A DNA stretch of 64,000 nt from Conservatibacter flavescens (lineage in GTDB: Bacteria > Pseudomonadota > Gammaproteobacteria > Enterobacterales > Pasteurellaceae), in the NCBI RefSeq assembly GCF_002795425.1, contig NZ_PHHA01000002.1:124001-188000 (forward strand), in the 5' to 3' direction. The first letter of the stretch is position 1. Each line of letters begins with the position of its first letter. The position numbers were made by a program, and so were the translations under genes. Below, piece after piece: positions 14,514 through 22,923 of this stretch. Below the pieces are notes generated by a model. That model was given only the letters and a program-made list of their open reading frames with translations, ran no database searches and was not told the origin of the DNA.

Positions 14514-15388
14514 AGATCTAACTCGGAGAGAAAATCAATAAATGCTCGCACTTTAGCTGCTAAATAGCGGCGGTGTGGGTAAAGTACATTAAGATCGATT
14601 TTGTTTTGTTGATAATCGGCAAAAATTTCTACAAGTTCTCCTGATTGGAGTTCTTTTTCAATCAGAAAACGTGGGGAGTTGATAATTCCAATCCCTGACT
14701 TTGCAAGTTCTGTCAAAGTTAAGCCATTATTACTCACTAATTTAGATTGTAATTTTACACGGTGAGTGTGCTTATTTTTCGTGAGCTCCCAAGTAAAATT
14801 GTGAGGGGAGTTATAGATTAAACATTGGTGCTTCTGGAGAGCTTCGGGAAATTCAGGTATGCCGTTTTCAGCTAAATATGCAGGGGAGGCGACAACATGC
14901 ATAGTTGAACTGGCCACTTTTTTGGCAACTAGTGAGCTTTCTGTAAGCTGTCCGATTCGTAAAGCTAGATCGTAGCCTTCTGCAACAAGATCGACTTTGC
15001 GATCGGTGAACTCAATATTAACATGTAAATTGGGATGTGTTTTTACAAATTGAGATAGATTTGGGGTGATAAATAATAAACCAAAATCACGAGGTACAGA
15101 CACGGTTAAGTTACCTTGTAACGAAGTGGCATGATTACTGATGCTTGAATCGGCTTCGTCAAGTTCGGTTAAAATAACTTGGCAACGTTGATAATAAATC
15201 AGACCAGCTTCAGTGGGAACTATTTTTCGTGTGGTACGCTGAAGCAAGCGGGTTTTCAGCTGCTCTTCTAGTTGTGAGACTAATTTACTTGCCATTGCCA
15301 CAGAAATATTTTGCTGAGCAGCCGCTTGGGTAAAACTTTGGCTCTCCACTACGCGACAGAATACAGAAATAGCATTAAGTTTATCCAT
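14501..15388 (-). CDS. LysR-family transcriptional regulator
   Basis: A 295-residue protein with an N-terminal winged helix-turn-helix (SFTQAAAQQNISVAMASKLV, about residues 18-37) and the usual effector domain, ending in LAAKVRAFIDFLSEL. Unlike the LysR genes at 5378 and 6382, it has AT-rich Pasteurellaceae-like codons and a perfect uptake core nearby (14399). It lies 13 bases after minC and overlaps folM, so it is within an operon, not divergent from a target. Its regulon is unknown. Confidence 0.9.
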   Translation of the reverse strand: MDKLNAISVFCRVVESQSFTQAAAQQNISVAMASKLVSQLEEQLKTRLLQRTTRKIVPTEAGLIYYQRCQVILTELDEADSSISNHATSLQGNLTVSVPRDFGLLFITPNLSQFVKTHPNLHVNIEFTDRKVDLVAEGYDLALRIGQLTESSLVAKKVASSTMHVVASPAYLAENGIPEFPEALQKHQCLIYNSPHNFTWELTKNKHTHRVKLQSKLVSNNGLTLTELAKSGIGIINSPRFLIEKELQSGELVEIFADYQQNKIDLNVLYPHRRYLAAKVRAFIDFLSELDLCKN

Positions 15389-15401
15389 AACGATACCGAA
15401 C

Positions 15402-16064
15402 TTAAAAAGGTGAAATGATTAAATTGTCTTTATTATGGGTAATTTTTACTGCTTTGAACAGATATTCTGTTGGAATTTTTTCTTTATATAAGGAGCGTTT
15501 GCATACAGACAAAAACTCGGCTTCTAGGGATTGAGTATAAATGGACCCAATTAAGCTATTCACACCAGCCATTGCGCGTCCTTGCAATTTACCATAAATA
15601 TGGATATTTCCTTCTGCAGCAACTTCAGCTCCAGAATGAACATCGCCATGAATAATTAAATCGCAATTTTTCGCATAAATAGATTGGTTTGCTTCAATAT
15701 TCGTTTCAATAATTTTAGGTGGTAAATAACCATATTCTGGCAATATTTCATCGAATTGCTGGCTTTTACCGACGATTGGCAGATTCGCTGTCAAAATAAG
15801 CTCTTTCTGTAAACTATTTTGCCAATCACTGACGCCAATTAAGCGAATACCAAATTCATCAAGTAAATGCTGTAAGTCATTAAGATTGACTTTATGTAAG
15901 ACATCTGTGAGTTGTAAAATCACAGGCACATTTTGGAAAAAAGATGGGGATTTTTTCACTTTTTTTGCCAAAGCTCGCTTAATCACAGTTAAACTTGAAC
16001 TGTTCAAGGTGAGAAACACTGAAGAAAATTGTCCCGTGCGGAGTTCTACAATATCGTTAGCCAT
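15402..16064 (-). CDS. minC: septum-site inhibitor MinC
   Basis: A 220-residue protein. The N-terminal FtsZ-inhibiting domain (about 1-105) is followed by a linker and the C-terminal beta-helix domain, recognisable by IIHGDVHSGAEVAAEGNIH, then YGKLQGRAMAG, then YTQSLEAEFLSV. In most bacteria MinC blocks division at the poles under MinD and MinE, which are usually encoded next to it. Here the following gene is a LysR regulator, and no minD or minE is present in this window. Divergent ycgL upstream matches the gammaproteobacterial ycgL/minC arrangement, so minDE seem to have been lost or moved. Confidence 0.9.
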   Translation of the reverse strand: MANDIVELRTGQFSSVFLTLNSSSLTVIKRALAKKVKKSPSFFQNVPVILQLTDVLHKVNLNDLQHLLDEFGIRLIGVSDWQNSLQKELILTANLPIVGKSQQFDEILPEYGYLPPKIIETNIEANQSIYAKNCDLIIHGDVHSGAEVAAEGNIHIYGKLQGRAMAGVNSLIGSIYTQSLEAEFLSVCKRSLYKEKIPTEYLFKAVKITHNKDNLIISPF

Positions 16065-16162
16065 AATTATAAAATAAACGAGATGAAATACTGTTTATAT
16101 TAGTAAAATCAGGTAAGATCAGCAATAAAATTTTTGAAAAATTGGAGATTATAGACAATTTT

Positions 16163-16426
16163 ATGTTATGCGCAATTTATAAAAGTAATAAAAAAGCAGG
16201 AATGTATTTATATATAGCGAAACGAGAGCAATTTGACTGTGTGCCTCATGAACTAATGGAGGCATTTGGTCGCCCTAAATTTGTGATGTTATTTAATTTG
16301 CTTGGCGAAAAGCAATTGGCACAAGTCGATAATGATGTTGTGTTAGATCATATTCGACAACATGGGTTTTATCTGCAAATGTCGAAAGAAAATGATGAGT
16401 TATTTGGTCGAATTAAGCAGATTTAA
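16163..16426 (+). CDS. ycgL: YcgL-family protein
   Basis: An 87-residue protein with the YcgL layout: [20 protein letters not shown] at the N-terminus, [15 protein letters not shown] in the middle, and [14 protein letters not shown] at the end. The ATG at 16163 is preferred because family members start with an M-[LF]-C-[AV]-I-Y pattern; an upstream TTG at 16142 would add seven residues. Function is poorly known. It is divergent from minC, as in E. coli, and converges on the cystine carrier gene across a good hairpin. Confidence 0.85.
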   Translation: MLCAIYKSNKKAGMYLYIAKREQFDCVPHELMEAFGRPKFVMLFNLLGEKQLAQVDNDVVLDHIRQHGFYLQMSKENDELFGRIKQI

Positions 16427-16438
16427 TAAGAAAAATTT

Positions 16439-16468
16439 GGGTGGCAGATAGGATTTAGCCACCCTTTA
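16439..16468. terminator. hairpin between convergent ycgL and tcyP
   Basis: GGGTGGC (16439-16445) pairs with GCCACCC (16458-16464), followed by TTTAATT. It can serve both convergent genes. Confidence 0.8.
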
Positions 16469-16483
16469 ATTATATTTAAATGG

Positions 16484-17809
16484 TTAGTTTGTTTTTAACC
16501 ATTTATTACTTAATGTGCCAGAGACCATTGCTCCGTTAACATTTAGCGCGGTACGTCCCATATCAATGAGTGGTTCAATAGAGATTAATAATCCCACTAA
16601 TGCTAATGGCAAATTCAACGTAGAAAGAACGACGATAGCTGCAAAGGTTGCTCCACCGCCTACTCCCGCAATGCCAAATGAAGAAATCGCGACGATAAGA
16701 ATAAGGGTTAAAATATATTCCATACTAAATGGGTCGATGCCGACAGTTGGAGCAATCATTGCGGCTAACATGGCTGGGTAAATTCCTGCACAACCGTTTT
16801 GTCCGATAGTTGCGCCAAATGTGGCTGAAAAGTTAGCGATTGTTGGGTTGACTCCGAGTTTATTGGTTTGCGTTTCAATGTTCAATGGAATCGTTGCCGC
16901 GCTTGAACGCGATGTAAACGCAAAACTTAAAGTCGGTAGAGTTTGTTTAAAATAATTAAATGGGTTGATCCCTGAAAGGGCTAATAATAAACCATGCACA
17001 ATAAACATTAGGATAATTGCTAAATATGAAGCCACGATGAAATTACCTAAGTTGATAATATCGGCCCATTTTGATGTCGCAGCCATCTTGATCATTAGTG
17101 CGAATACGCCGTAGGGGGTGAGACGAATAACGAAACGGACTAAACGCATAATCAGTTTATTTAAGCTGTCCACACCTTGTGCAATACGCTCACCTAATTC
17201 TTCGTTCTCTTTGCGTAAACTTAATGCTGCGACACCTAAAAGAGCAGCAAAAATAACGGTGCTGATTATGGATGTTGGATTTGCGCCGGTCAGTTCAGCA
17301 AATGGATTGCGCGGAATGAAAGAGAGTAGCATAGCTGGAATGCTTAAATTACTTACTTGTTCAACTCGGCCTTCAACACGGGCTTGTGCTGCGATTTCGC
17401 GTTCTCCAGCAACTAATCCTTCAGCAGATAAATCAAATAAATAAACCATTGCTATACCGATAGCCGCAGAAATAGCAGTGGTAATTAATAAAACCGATAA
17501 GACACTAAAGCTAATTTTACCTAATGCGCCAGCTTGGTTTAAACGTGTCACGGCTGATAGGATAGAGACAAAAACAAGCGGCATAACGATCATTTGTAAT
17601 AAACGAACATAACCATTACCCACTAGGTTGATCCAATCTAATGTAGTATCAAGAATAGGTTTGTCACTGAATTGTTGTAATAATGCACCGCTAGCCAGCC
17701 CAAGTAGCAAGGCGATAAAAACAGTCATGCCAAGTTTTTGGCTACGGCGAAAAATTGCATTCAATATGAAGAGAGTGGCAACAAAAATAATTAAATTAAT
17801 AAAAAGCAT
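16484..17809 (-). CDS. tcyP: L-cystine/dicarboxylate symporter family, TcyP (YdjN)-like
   Basis: A 441-residue membrane carrier of the sodium:dicarboxylate (DAACS) family. Diagnostic segments are YVRLLQMIVMPLVFVSILSA near residue 70, SFAFTSRSSAATIPLN (the serine-rich re-entrant loop), IGQNGCAGIYPAMLA, and EPLIDMGRTALNVNGAM at the end. They match TcyP/YdjN, the cystine and sulfur-amino-acid carrier of E. coli, better than glutamate carriers. The start at 17809 has GGGAAA upstream; a longer frame from 17851 adds 14 residues of non-membrane sequence. Confidence 0.85.
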   Translation of the reverse strand: MLFINLIIFVATLFILNAIFRRSQKLGMTVFIALLLGLASGALLQQFSDKPILDTTLDWINLVGNGYVRLLQMIVMPLVFVSILSAVTRLNQAGALGKISFSVLSVLLITTAISAAIGIAMVYLFDLSAEGLVAGEREIAAQARVEGRVEQVSNLSIPAMLLSFIPRNPFAELTGANPTSIISTVIFAALLGVAALSLRKENEELGERIAQGVDSLNKLIMRLVRFVIRLTPYGVFALMIKMAATSKWADIINLGNFIVASYLAIILMFIVHGLLLALSGINPFNYFKQTLPTLSFAFTSRSSAATIPLNIETQTNKLGVNPTIANFSATFGATIGQNGCAGIYPAMLAAMIAPTVGIDPFSMEYILTLILIVAISSFGIAGVGGGATFAAIVVLSTLNLPLALVGLLISIEPLIDMGRTALNVNGAMVSGTLSNKWLKTN

Positions 17810-17946
17810 GGATTTTCCCAGTTTTATATATGATAAGTGAAGATTTGCCATCTTATCGGGAAATCAAAAAAGTTAAAATGCTTTTTAGTTATAAGTTAGA
17901 TCAATACGTGCTAAGTTAGGGAAAGAAATCTTGTATTTTATGTGAA

Positions 17947-17976
17947 AATACGGACAAAGTAGACTTTGTCCGTATT
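17947..17976. terminator. hairpin downstream of the C4-dicarboxylate carrier gene
   Basis: AATACGGACAAAG (17947-17959) and CTTTGTCCGTATT (17964-17976) form a perfect 13-base-pair stem with a four-base loop, seven bases after the stop of the minus-strand carrier gene. Confidence 0.85.
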
Positions 17977-17982
17977 GTAATG

Positions 17983-19323
17983 CTAAGCAATAATAAAGCT
18001 AGCGAAAAGAAGACCAAAGATTAAGCTAAACACCATGCTTAATAATCCTGGAATCATAAAACTATGGTTAAAAATGAATTTACCAATACGTGTTGTGCCT
18101 GTGGTATCAAAATCAATAGAGGCAATAATCGGGCCGTAATTTGGAATAAAGAAATAACCATTTACGGCGACAAATACCCCAATTAATACTTCAGGTGGAA
18201 TACCAATGGCAATACCTAATGGGAATAGGGTAGCAACCGTCGCCCCCTGACTGTTTACAAGAATAGAGAGAATAAACAGTGCTAAAGCAAATGCCCATGG
18301 AGCCACTTCAACTAAACCAGAAACCATTTCTTTAATTTCTGTGGTATGCGCTTGCATAAGCGTATCGCCCAGCCAAGCTATACCAAAGATAGCAATAACA
18401 GCGCGCATACCTGCATGGAATACCGAACCTTTTGTAATCGCATTACCATCTGGTTTACAGAATAAAATAATTAAAGCACCAATAGAAAGCATGACGATTT
18501 CAATGGTATGGGCCATACCCATTGGAGAGGTTTTCTCTACACCGTTAACAATTTCGGTAAACTGAGGGTGTACGCTTGGCATCGCACCCATTAAGACAAC
18601 AAGTAAAGCACCGGATAGGAATAAGCCTACAGAAATTCTAGCTTTGGGACCGATTTCTTTTTCATCTTCTACGGAAGTGACGCTACTTGTGCGAATATAG
18701 TCAGGATCTTTTAATAGCTGTTGATAGGTTGGGTCATCTTTTAATTCTTTACCCATTTTATTCACAAATACACAAGCTAAACCAATGCCAAGTAATGTGG
18801 CAGGTATAGTGACAGATAGAATATCACCTAAATGAATGCCTTGTGGTTCAAGAAATGCAACAACGGCAACAACTGCTGCAGCAATTGGGCTTGCTACGAT
18901 GGCGAATTGTGAAGCGATTACCGCCATAGATAATGGGCGTTCAGGACGAATTCCATTGACTCGTGATACTTCAGCAATCACAGGAAGGACAGAATAAGCA
19001 ACATGGCCTGTCCCAGCTAATACTGTAAAAGTCCAAGTGACAGCCGGTGCGATGAATGTGATATATTTAGGATTTTTGCGCAATACTTTTGTCGCAATTT
19101 TGATCATATAATCTAAACCGCCCGCAGCTTGCATTGCAGCTGCTGCTGCGACAACAGCCATAATCATAAACATGACATCGATAGGCAGTCCAGCAGGCTT
19201 TAGACCAAATCCGAAAGATAAAATAGCAAGACCGACACCGCCCCATACACCGAGACCAATACCCCCAACCCGTGCACCAATTAAAATACAAAGCAGCACG
19301 ATAGCAAATTGAATAAGAAACAT
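17983..19323 (-). CDS. dcuB: anaerobic C4-dicarboxylate transporter, DcuB/DcuA family
   Basis: A 446-residue carrier with about 10-12 membrane helices. It has [34 protein letters not shown] and [18 protein letters not shown], all conserved in Dcu carriers. Dcu proteins exchange fumarate, malate or aspartate for succinate during fumarate respiration. The length equals DcuB of E. coli, but some loops resemble DcuA, so the A/B choice is uncertain. The neighbour fumC makes the malate-fumarate link. The promoter carries an FNR-type site at the class II position, which fits anaerobic induction. Confidence 0.85.
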   Translation of the reverse strand: MFLIQFAIVLLCILIGARVGGIGLGVWGGVGLAILSFGFGLKPAGLPIDVMFMIMAVVAAAAAMQAAGGLDYMIKIATKVLRKNPKYITFIAPAVTWTFTVLAGTGHVAYSVLPVIAEVSRVNGIRPERPLSMAVIASQFAIVASPIAAAVVAVVAFLEPQGIHLGDILSVTIPATLLGIGLACVFVNKMGKELKDDPTYQQLLKDPDYIRTSSVTSVEDEKEIGPKARISVGLFLSGALLVVLMGAMPSVHPQFTEIVNGVEKTSPMGMAHTIEIVMLSIGALIILFCKPDGNAITKGSVFHAGMRAVIAIFGIAWLGDTLMQAHTTEIKEMVSGLVEVAPWAFALALFILSILVNSQGATVATLFPLGIAIGIPPEVLIGVFVAVNGYFFIPNYGPIIASIDFDTTGTTRIGKFIFNHSFMIPGLLSMVFSLIFGLLFASFIIA

Positions 19324-19368
19324 AGATAGCTCCTAAGTGAAAAAATAAAAAGTGTTTTTACTTTTGGT

Positions 19369-19411
19369 ATTATATAACATTGTTTTAAGTTATTTTACTG
19401 ATTAAACTCAA
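19369..19411 (-). promoter_or_regulatory. FNR-type class II promoter of the dcu gene
   Basis: On the minus strand TTGAG-TTTA-ATCAG (19411-19398) matches eight of ten defined FNR positions (TTGAT-N4-ATCAA). A perfect -10 TATAAT lies at 19374-19369. The expected start of transcription would be near 19362, placing the FNR site centre at about -42, the standard activating position. Confidence 0.65.
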
Positions 19412-19419
19412 GAAAATAA

Positions 19420-19447
19420 AAAAGAGTGGCTTTTTAACCACTCTTTT
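19420..19447 (-). terminator. terminator of fumC
   Basis: On the minus strand AAAAGAGTGG...CCACTCTTTT form a 10-base-pair stem with an eight-base loop, followed by TTATTTTC. It lies just after the fumC stop and upstream of the FNR promoter. Confidence 0.85.
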
Positions 19448-19465
19448 GATTTATCTCAACAAATT

Positions 19466-20860
19466 TTATTTTAAACTACCAACCATATCTTCAGGTCTAA
19501 CCCATTCATCAAATTGTTCAGCAGTCACTAGGCCTAAATTGATAGCTTCCTCTTTCAATGTCGTGCCATTTTTATGAGCAGTTTTGGCAATTTTAGCCGC
19601 ATTTTCATATCCAATATGGGTATTTAATGCCGTAACTAACATGAGAGATTGATCCAATTGTTGTTTAATCCGAGCATAATTTGGTTCAATTCCTGCCGCA
19701 CAATGTTCATCAAAAGAAATGCAAGCATCCGCAAGCAGTTGGGCTGATTGTAAGAAGTTTGCAGCCATAACAGGTTTGAATACATTTAACTGGAAATGGC
19801 CTTGAGAGCCTGCGAAAGAAATAGTTGTATCATTTCCTAATACTTGCGCACATACCATAGTTAATGCTTCACATTGTGTCGGATTCACTTTACCTGGCAT
19901 AATAGAAGAACCCGGTTCGTTTTCTGGGATTAAAATTTCACCGATACCAGAGCGAGGACCCGAAGCTAATAAACGAATATCATTGGCGATTTTATATAAA
20001 GAGACGGCTAGCTGTTTTAATGCTCCATGAGTTTCTACTACAGCATCGTGAGTTGCCAACGCTTCAAATTTATTTTCAGCGGTGATAAATGGTAATCCAG
20101 TGAATTTTGCAATATAGTCAGCGACTTTTACATCATAGCCTTTTGGAGTATTTAACCCAGTACCAACAGCTGTGCCACCTAAGGCAAGTTGGCCTAAGTG
20201 TGGTAAGGTATTTTTCAGCGCAATTAAGCCGAATCGTAATTGAGCGGCATAAGCAGAAAATTCTTGTCCTAATGTGAGGGGAGTTGCATCCATCAAATGA
20301 GTACGCCCAATTTTGACCACATCAGAAAACGCTTCCGCTTTGGCAGAAAACGTTTTTTGTAAACGTTCAATCGCCGGAATAGTGACTTTAACAACCTTTT
20401 TATAGGCGGCAATATGCATGGCGGTAGGATAAGTATCATTCGATGATTGAGATTTATTCACATCATCATTTGGGTGAATAATCGATTTCTCACCTAACTT
20501 ACCCCCATTCAAAACGTGAGCACGGTTTGCGATAACCTCATTGAGATTCATATTAGATTGTGTACCTGACCCCGTTTGCCAAATGACCAATGGGAATTGA
20601 TCATCAAGTTTATGCGCTAGAATTTCATCACAGGCTTGCGCGATTAAATCACGTTTTTCTGCCGATAATACACCTAAATCGTGGTTAGCATAAGCTGCTG
20701 CTTTTTTCAAAAAGCCGAATGCTTCAATGATTTCGTGTGGCATAGAAGCCTCAGGGCCAATTTTAAAATTATTACGAGAACGCTCAGTTTGCGCAGCCCA
20801 GTATTTGTCTGCTGGAACTTGAACTTCGCCCATAGTGTCTTTTTCAATACGAAATGCCAT
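19466..20860 (-). CDS. fumC: class II fumarate hydratase FumC
   Basis: A 464-residue soluble enzyme that interconverts fumarate and malate without an iron-sulfur cluster. The superfamily signature [11 protein letters not shown] is at residues 317-327, with catalytic Ser318. [16 protein letters not shown] contains the active-site His188, and [12 protein letters not shown] and [11 protein letters not shown] are also present. The length is normal for FumC. It sits next to the C4-dicarboxylate carrier, each with its own promoter. A CRP-like site lies about 90 bases upstream. Confidence 0.97.
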   Translation of the reverse strand: MAFRIEKDTMGEVQVPADKYWAAQTERSRNNFKIGPEASMPHEIIEAFGFLKKAAAYANHDLGVLSAEKRDLIAQACDEILAHKLDDQFPLVIWQTGSGTQSNMNLNEVIANRAHVLNGGKLGEKSIIHPNDDVNKSQSSNDTYPTAMHIAAYKKVVKVTIPAIERLQKTFSAKAEAFSDVVKIGRTHLMDATPLTLGQEFSAYAAQLRFGLIALKNTLPHLGQLALGGTAVGTGLNTPKGYDVKVADYIAKFTGLPFITAENKFEALATHDAVVETHGALKQLAVSLYKIANDIRLLASGPRSGIGEILIPENEPGSSIMPGKVNPTQCEALTMVCAQVLGNDTTISFAGSQGHFQLNVFKPVMAANFLQSAQLLADACISFDEHCAAGIEPNYARIKQQLDQSLMLVTALNTHIGYENAAKIAKTAHKNGTTLKEEAINLGLVTAEQFDEWVRPEDMVGSLK

Positions 20861-20945
20861 ATATTTACCTCAGCTAAATATGAATAACTGGATAAATTCT
20901 AACACTCGATAGGTAGAAAGAAAATCGGAGAAAAGGGATAAAAGT

Positions 20946-20970
20946 AAATTTTGTGATTTAGATCATGCTA
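20946..20970. promoter_or_regulatory. CRP-like site upstream of fumC
   Basis: TTTTGTGATTTAGATCATG (centred near 20959) resembles the CRP consensus TGTGA-N6-TCACA, with a perfect left half and three of five in the right half. It lies upstream of fumC and after the purU terminator, so fumC is the only plausible target. Confidence 0.5.
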
Positions 20971-21054
20971 TTGAGATTTTTTATGCGTTTTTTAGCAGAG
21001 GAATATAATAAGATAAATATGCTATGAATAAAGTATGTCTAAGAGGGAAAGTTA

Positions 21055-21092
21055 AAACACTGCTTAAATAGCTCAAGCAGTGTTTTTTTTTA
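21055..21092 (-). terminator. terminator of purU
   Basis: Stem AAACACTGCTT (21055-21065) with AAGCAGTGTTT (21075-21085), nine-base loop. The minus-strand transcript from purU (stop at 21099) enters it within a few bases and exits into TTTT. Confidence 0.85.
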
Positions 21093-21098
21093 TCTGTT

Positions 21099-21935
21099 TT
21101 ACAGAATAATAGTTTTATTTTGAAATACAAAAATACGATCGTGTAAGGCTAAATCTAAGGCACGACTAAGAACGGTTTTTTCTACATCTCGCCCCGCTTT
21201 CATCATGGCTTCAGCACTGTAAGTATGATCCACATTGATAACATTCTGCATAATAATTGGTCCTTGATCTAGCTCATTATTAATAAAATGTGCAGTAGCA
21301 CCAATAATTTTTACACCACGCTCATAAGCTTGTTGATAAGGGCGCGCGCCAATAAATGCGGGTAGGAATGAATGGTGAATGTTGATAACACGATTTGGAT
21401 AACGTTCAACAAATTCCGGGTTTAAGACACGCATATATTTTGCAAGCACAATATAATCAGGTTGATATTCATCAATTTTGTCTGCTAATCGTTTATCATG
21501 CTCAACACGTGTTAAGTTTTCGTGACTAATACAATGAAAAGGAACATCAAAACGTTCTACGAGTGATCTTAATGAATCATGATTACCGATTACGGCTGCA
21601 ATTTCAACATTTAATCCACCATAATAAGTTTTCATCAAAATATCGCCAATACAATGTGCTTCTTTTGTCACTAAAATAACAATACGTTTTCTTTTAGAAC
21701 TAATTAAACGACAATTTGCACCTTGCGGTAAAGCAGATTTTAGATCAGTGAGTAAGGTTTCTTCATTAAATATACCTTCTAATTCAGTACGCATGAAGAA
21801 ATGTTTTGTTTCAAAATCGACAAACTCATTATTATGATTAATATTGAGTTGGTGTTTATAACAGATATTGGTTATTTTTGATATTAATCCTTTATCATCA
21901 GGACAGTCGGTTAATAAAATTTTATTTTCAATCAT
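21099..21935 (-). CDS. purU: formyltetrahydrofolate deformylase PurU
   Basis: A 278-residue enzyme releasing formate and tetrahydrofolate from 10-formyltetrahydrofolate. The N-terminal ACT domain (about 1-80) begins ILLTDCPDDKGLISKIT. The formyltransferase fold carries INIHHSFLPAFIGARPYQQA with the catalytic His, and NELDQGPI with Asp223. The start at 21935 is chosen because it begins the ACT domain; 11 extra upstream residues lack a site. Its neighbour is hns, as in H. influenzae, where the homologues are adjacent. Confidence 0.95.
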   Translation of the reverse strand: MIENKILLTDCPDDKGLISKITNICYKHQLNINHNNEFVDFETKHFFMRTELEGIFNEETLLTDLKSALPQGANCRLISSKRKRIVILVTKEAHCIGDILMKTYYGGLNVEIAAVIGNHDSLRSLVERFDVPFHCISHENLTRVEHDKRLADKIDEYQPDYIVLAKYMRVLNPEFVERYPNRVINIHHSFLPAFIGARPYQQAYERGVKIIGATAHFINNELDQGPIIMQNVINVDHTYSAEAMMKAGRDVEKTVLSRALDLALHDRIFVFQNKTIIL

Positions 21936-21960
21936 ATAATATAAATACCTAAAATAAATA

Positions 21961-21981
21961 AAACCCATGAAAGATGGGTTT
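21961..21981 (-). terminator. terminator of hns
   Basis: AAACCCAT (21961-21968) and ATGGGTTT (21974-21981) form an eight-base-pair stem; the minus-strand exit is TTTATTTATTTT. It separates hns from purU. Confidence 0.8.
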
Positions 21982-22002
21982 TATACTAATGAAAATGGAT
22001 AA

Positions 22003-22401
22003 TTAAATTTCAAAATCAGCTAATGTTTTACCCGCATCTAATTCTGCTTGTAACGCGAGAGGCGTTCTCCCTTGTCCTGTCCATGTTTTTACTTGGCCAT
22101 TCACAGTATATTGGTATTTTGGTGGACGAGGTGCGCGTTTTTTATTTTGTTCTGATGTTGAGTCGAGTAATTCCGCAAGTTCTTCTGGCGTAATACCTTG
22201 TTCTTTTAATAATGCGCGATATTTTTCAAGACGAGCTAAACGCTCTTTTTGAGCTAATTGTTGAGCTTCAGCTTCTTGATGTTTTTCTTTAACAACAAGC
22301 GTTAATTTTTCTAGCATTGATTTTAATTCTTCAAGAGAAAGATCTTTTGCCATTGTACGTAAACTACGAAGATTATTTAATACTTTCGCGATATTGTTCA
22401 T
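22003..22401 (-). CDS. hns: H-NS-family nucleoid protein
   Basis: A 132-residue protein. The N-terminal half is a charged coiled coil used for oligomerisation (about 5-75). The C-terminal DNA-binding domain has PRPPKYQYTVNGQVKTW then TGQGRTP (core QGR at about 110-112), which inserts into the AT minor groove. It silences AT-rich and foreign DNA. The ATG at 22401 has AGGA in front. In this window a natural target would be AT-rich imports such as the DUF4209 gene, but not the GC-rich DUS block; that is inference. Confidence 0.95.
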   Translation of the reverse strand: MNNIAKVLNNLRSLRTMAKDLSLEELKSMLEKLTLVVKEKHQEAEAQQLAQKERLARLEKYRALLKEQGITPEELAELLDSTSEQNKKRAPRPPKYQYTVNGQVKTWTGQGRTPLALQAELDAGKTLADFEI

Positions 22402-22659
22402 TTTATTCCTCAAGTTCAATCATATATTAAATGAAAAGCCAGTTTAGTATAAATAGAATGTTTCATTGAAGCAATAAGTAATGAAAAAATATCAGTATGA
22501 AAAAGTAAAATAATAATAAATTATTTAACTTATATCTTTAAATAGACAAAAAATAGAGAAAAAATAACCGCACTTTAGCTATAGAGAGTATTTTTTTATG
22601 AAATATGGGGGCGTGCTATTGGCAAGCTTAGCGGATTATTGTAATCTTGCACTTCTCCT
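22402..22659. promoter_or_regulatory. AT-rich gap between hns and the lysine riboswitch
   Basis: This gap must hold the divergent promoters for hns and the lysine carrier, but I can name no convincing -35/-10 pair. A perfect uptake core sits at 22567-22575. No gene is visible. Confidence 0.5.
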
Positions 22660-22860
22660 ACATATGTAGAGGCGCAAGCATTATAAGTATTTTTTCTGAG
22701 TGGATAGCGATGAGGAGAAAAGAAAGGAATGTTTGCCGAAATCAGTTAGAAGTCATTCTAATTGGTTGGGGGCGTTATCGAAAAGGTACGTCACTGCCAT
22801 AGTATTACTTATTATTCACTATGGAGCGCTACTGTTAGGTTGTTTCACTTTAATCAACCT
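22660..22860 (+). ncRNA. lysine riboswitch (L-box) and expression-platform hairpin
   Basis: Conserved L-box blocks occur in order: TAGAGGCGCAAGCATT then AAGTA (about 22667-22689), AAAGGAATGTTTGCCGAA (22722-22740), GTTGGGGGCGTTATCG with GGTACGTCACTGCC (22764-22798), and ATGGAGCGCTACTG (22821-22834). They are followed by a stem AGGTTG/CAACCT (22837-22842, 22855-22860). There is no T-run, so control is probably at translation. It precedes an NhaC-family carrier, matching the known LYS-element/lysW arrangement in Pasteurellaceae. Lysine would reduce expression. Confidence 0.8.
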
Positions 22861-22923
22861 CTTAAATCAATCTCTTTCGATTATTTTAATTCAGTAGATC
22901 TCCCTTAATTTTTGGTAGAGGTC

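Noticed and set aside
22700-22897. 65-codon plus-strand frame before the lysine carrier, with a membrane-like end
   Set aside because: It lies across the conserved blocks of the lysine riboswitch and has no ribosome-binding site; the hydrophobic look comes from T-rich DNA.
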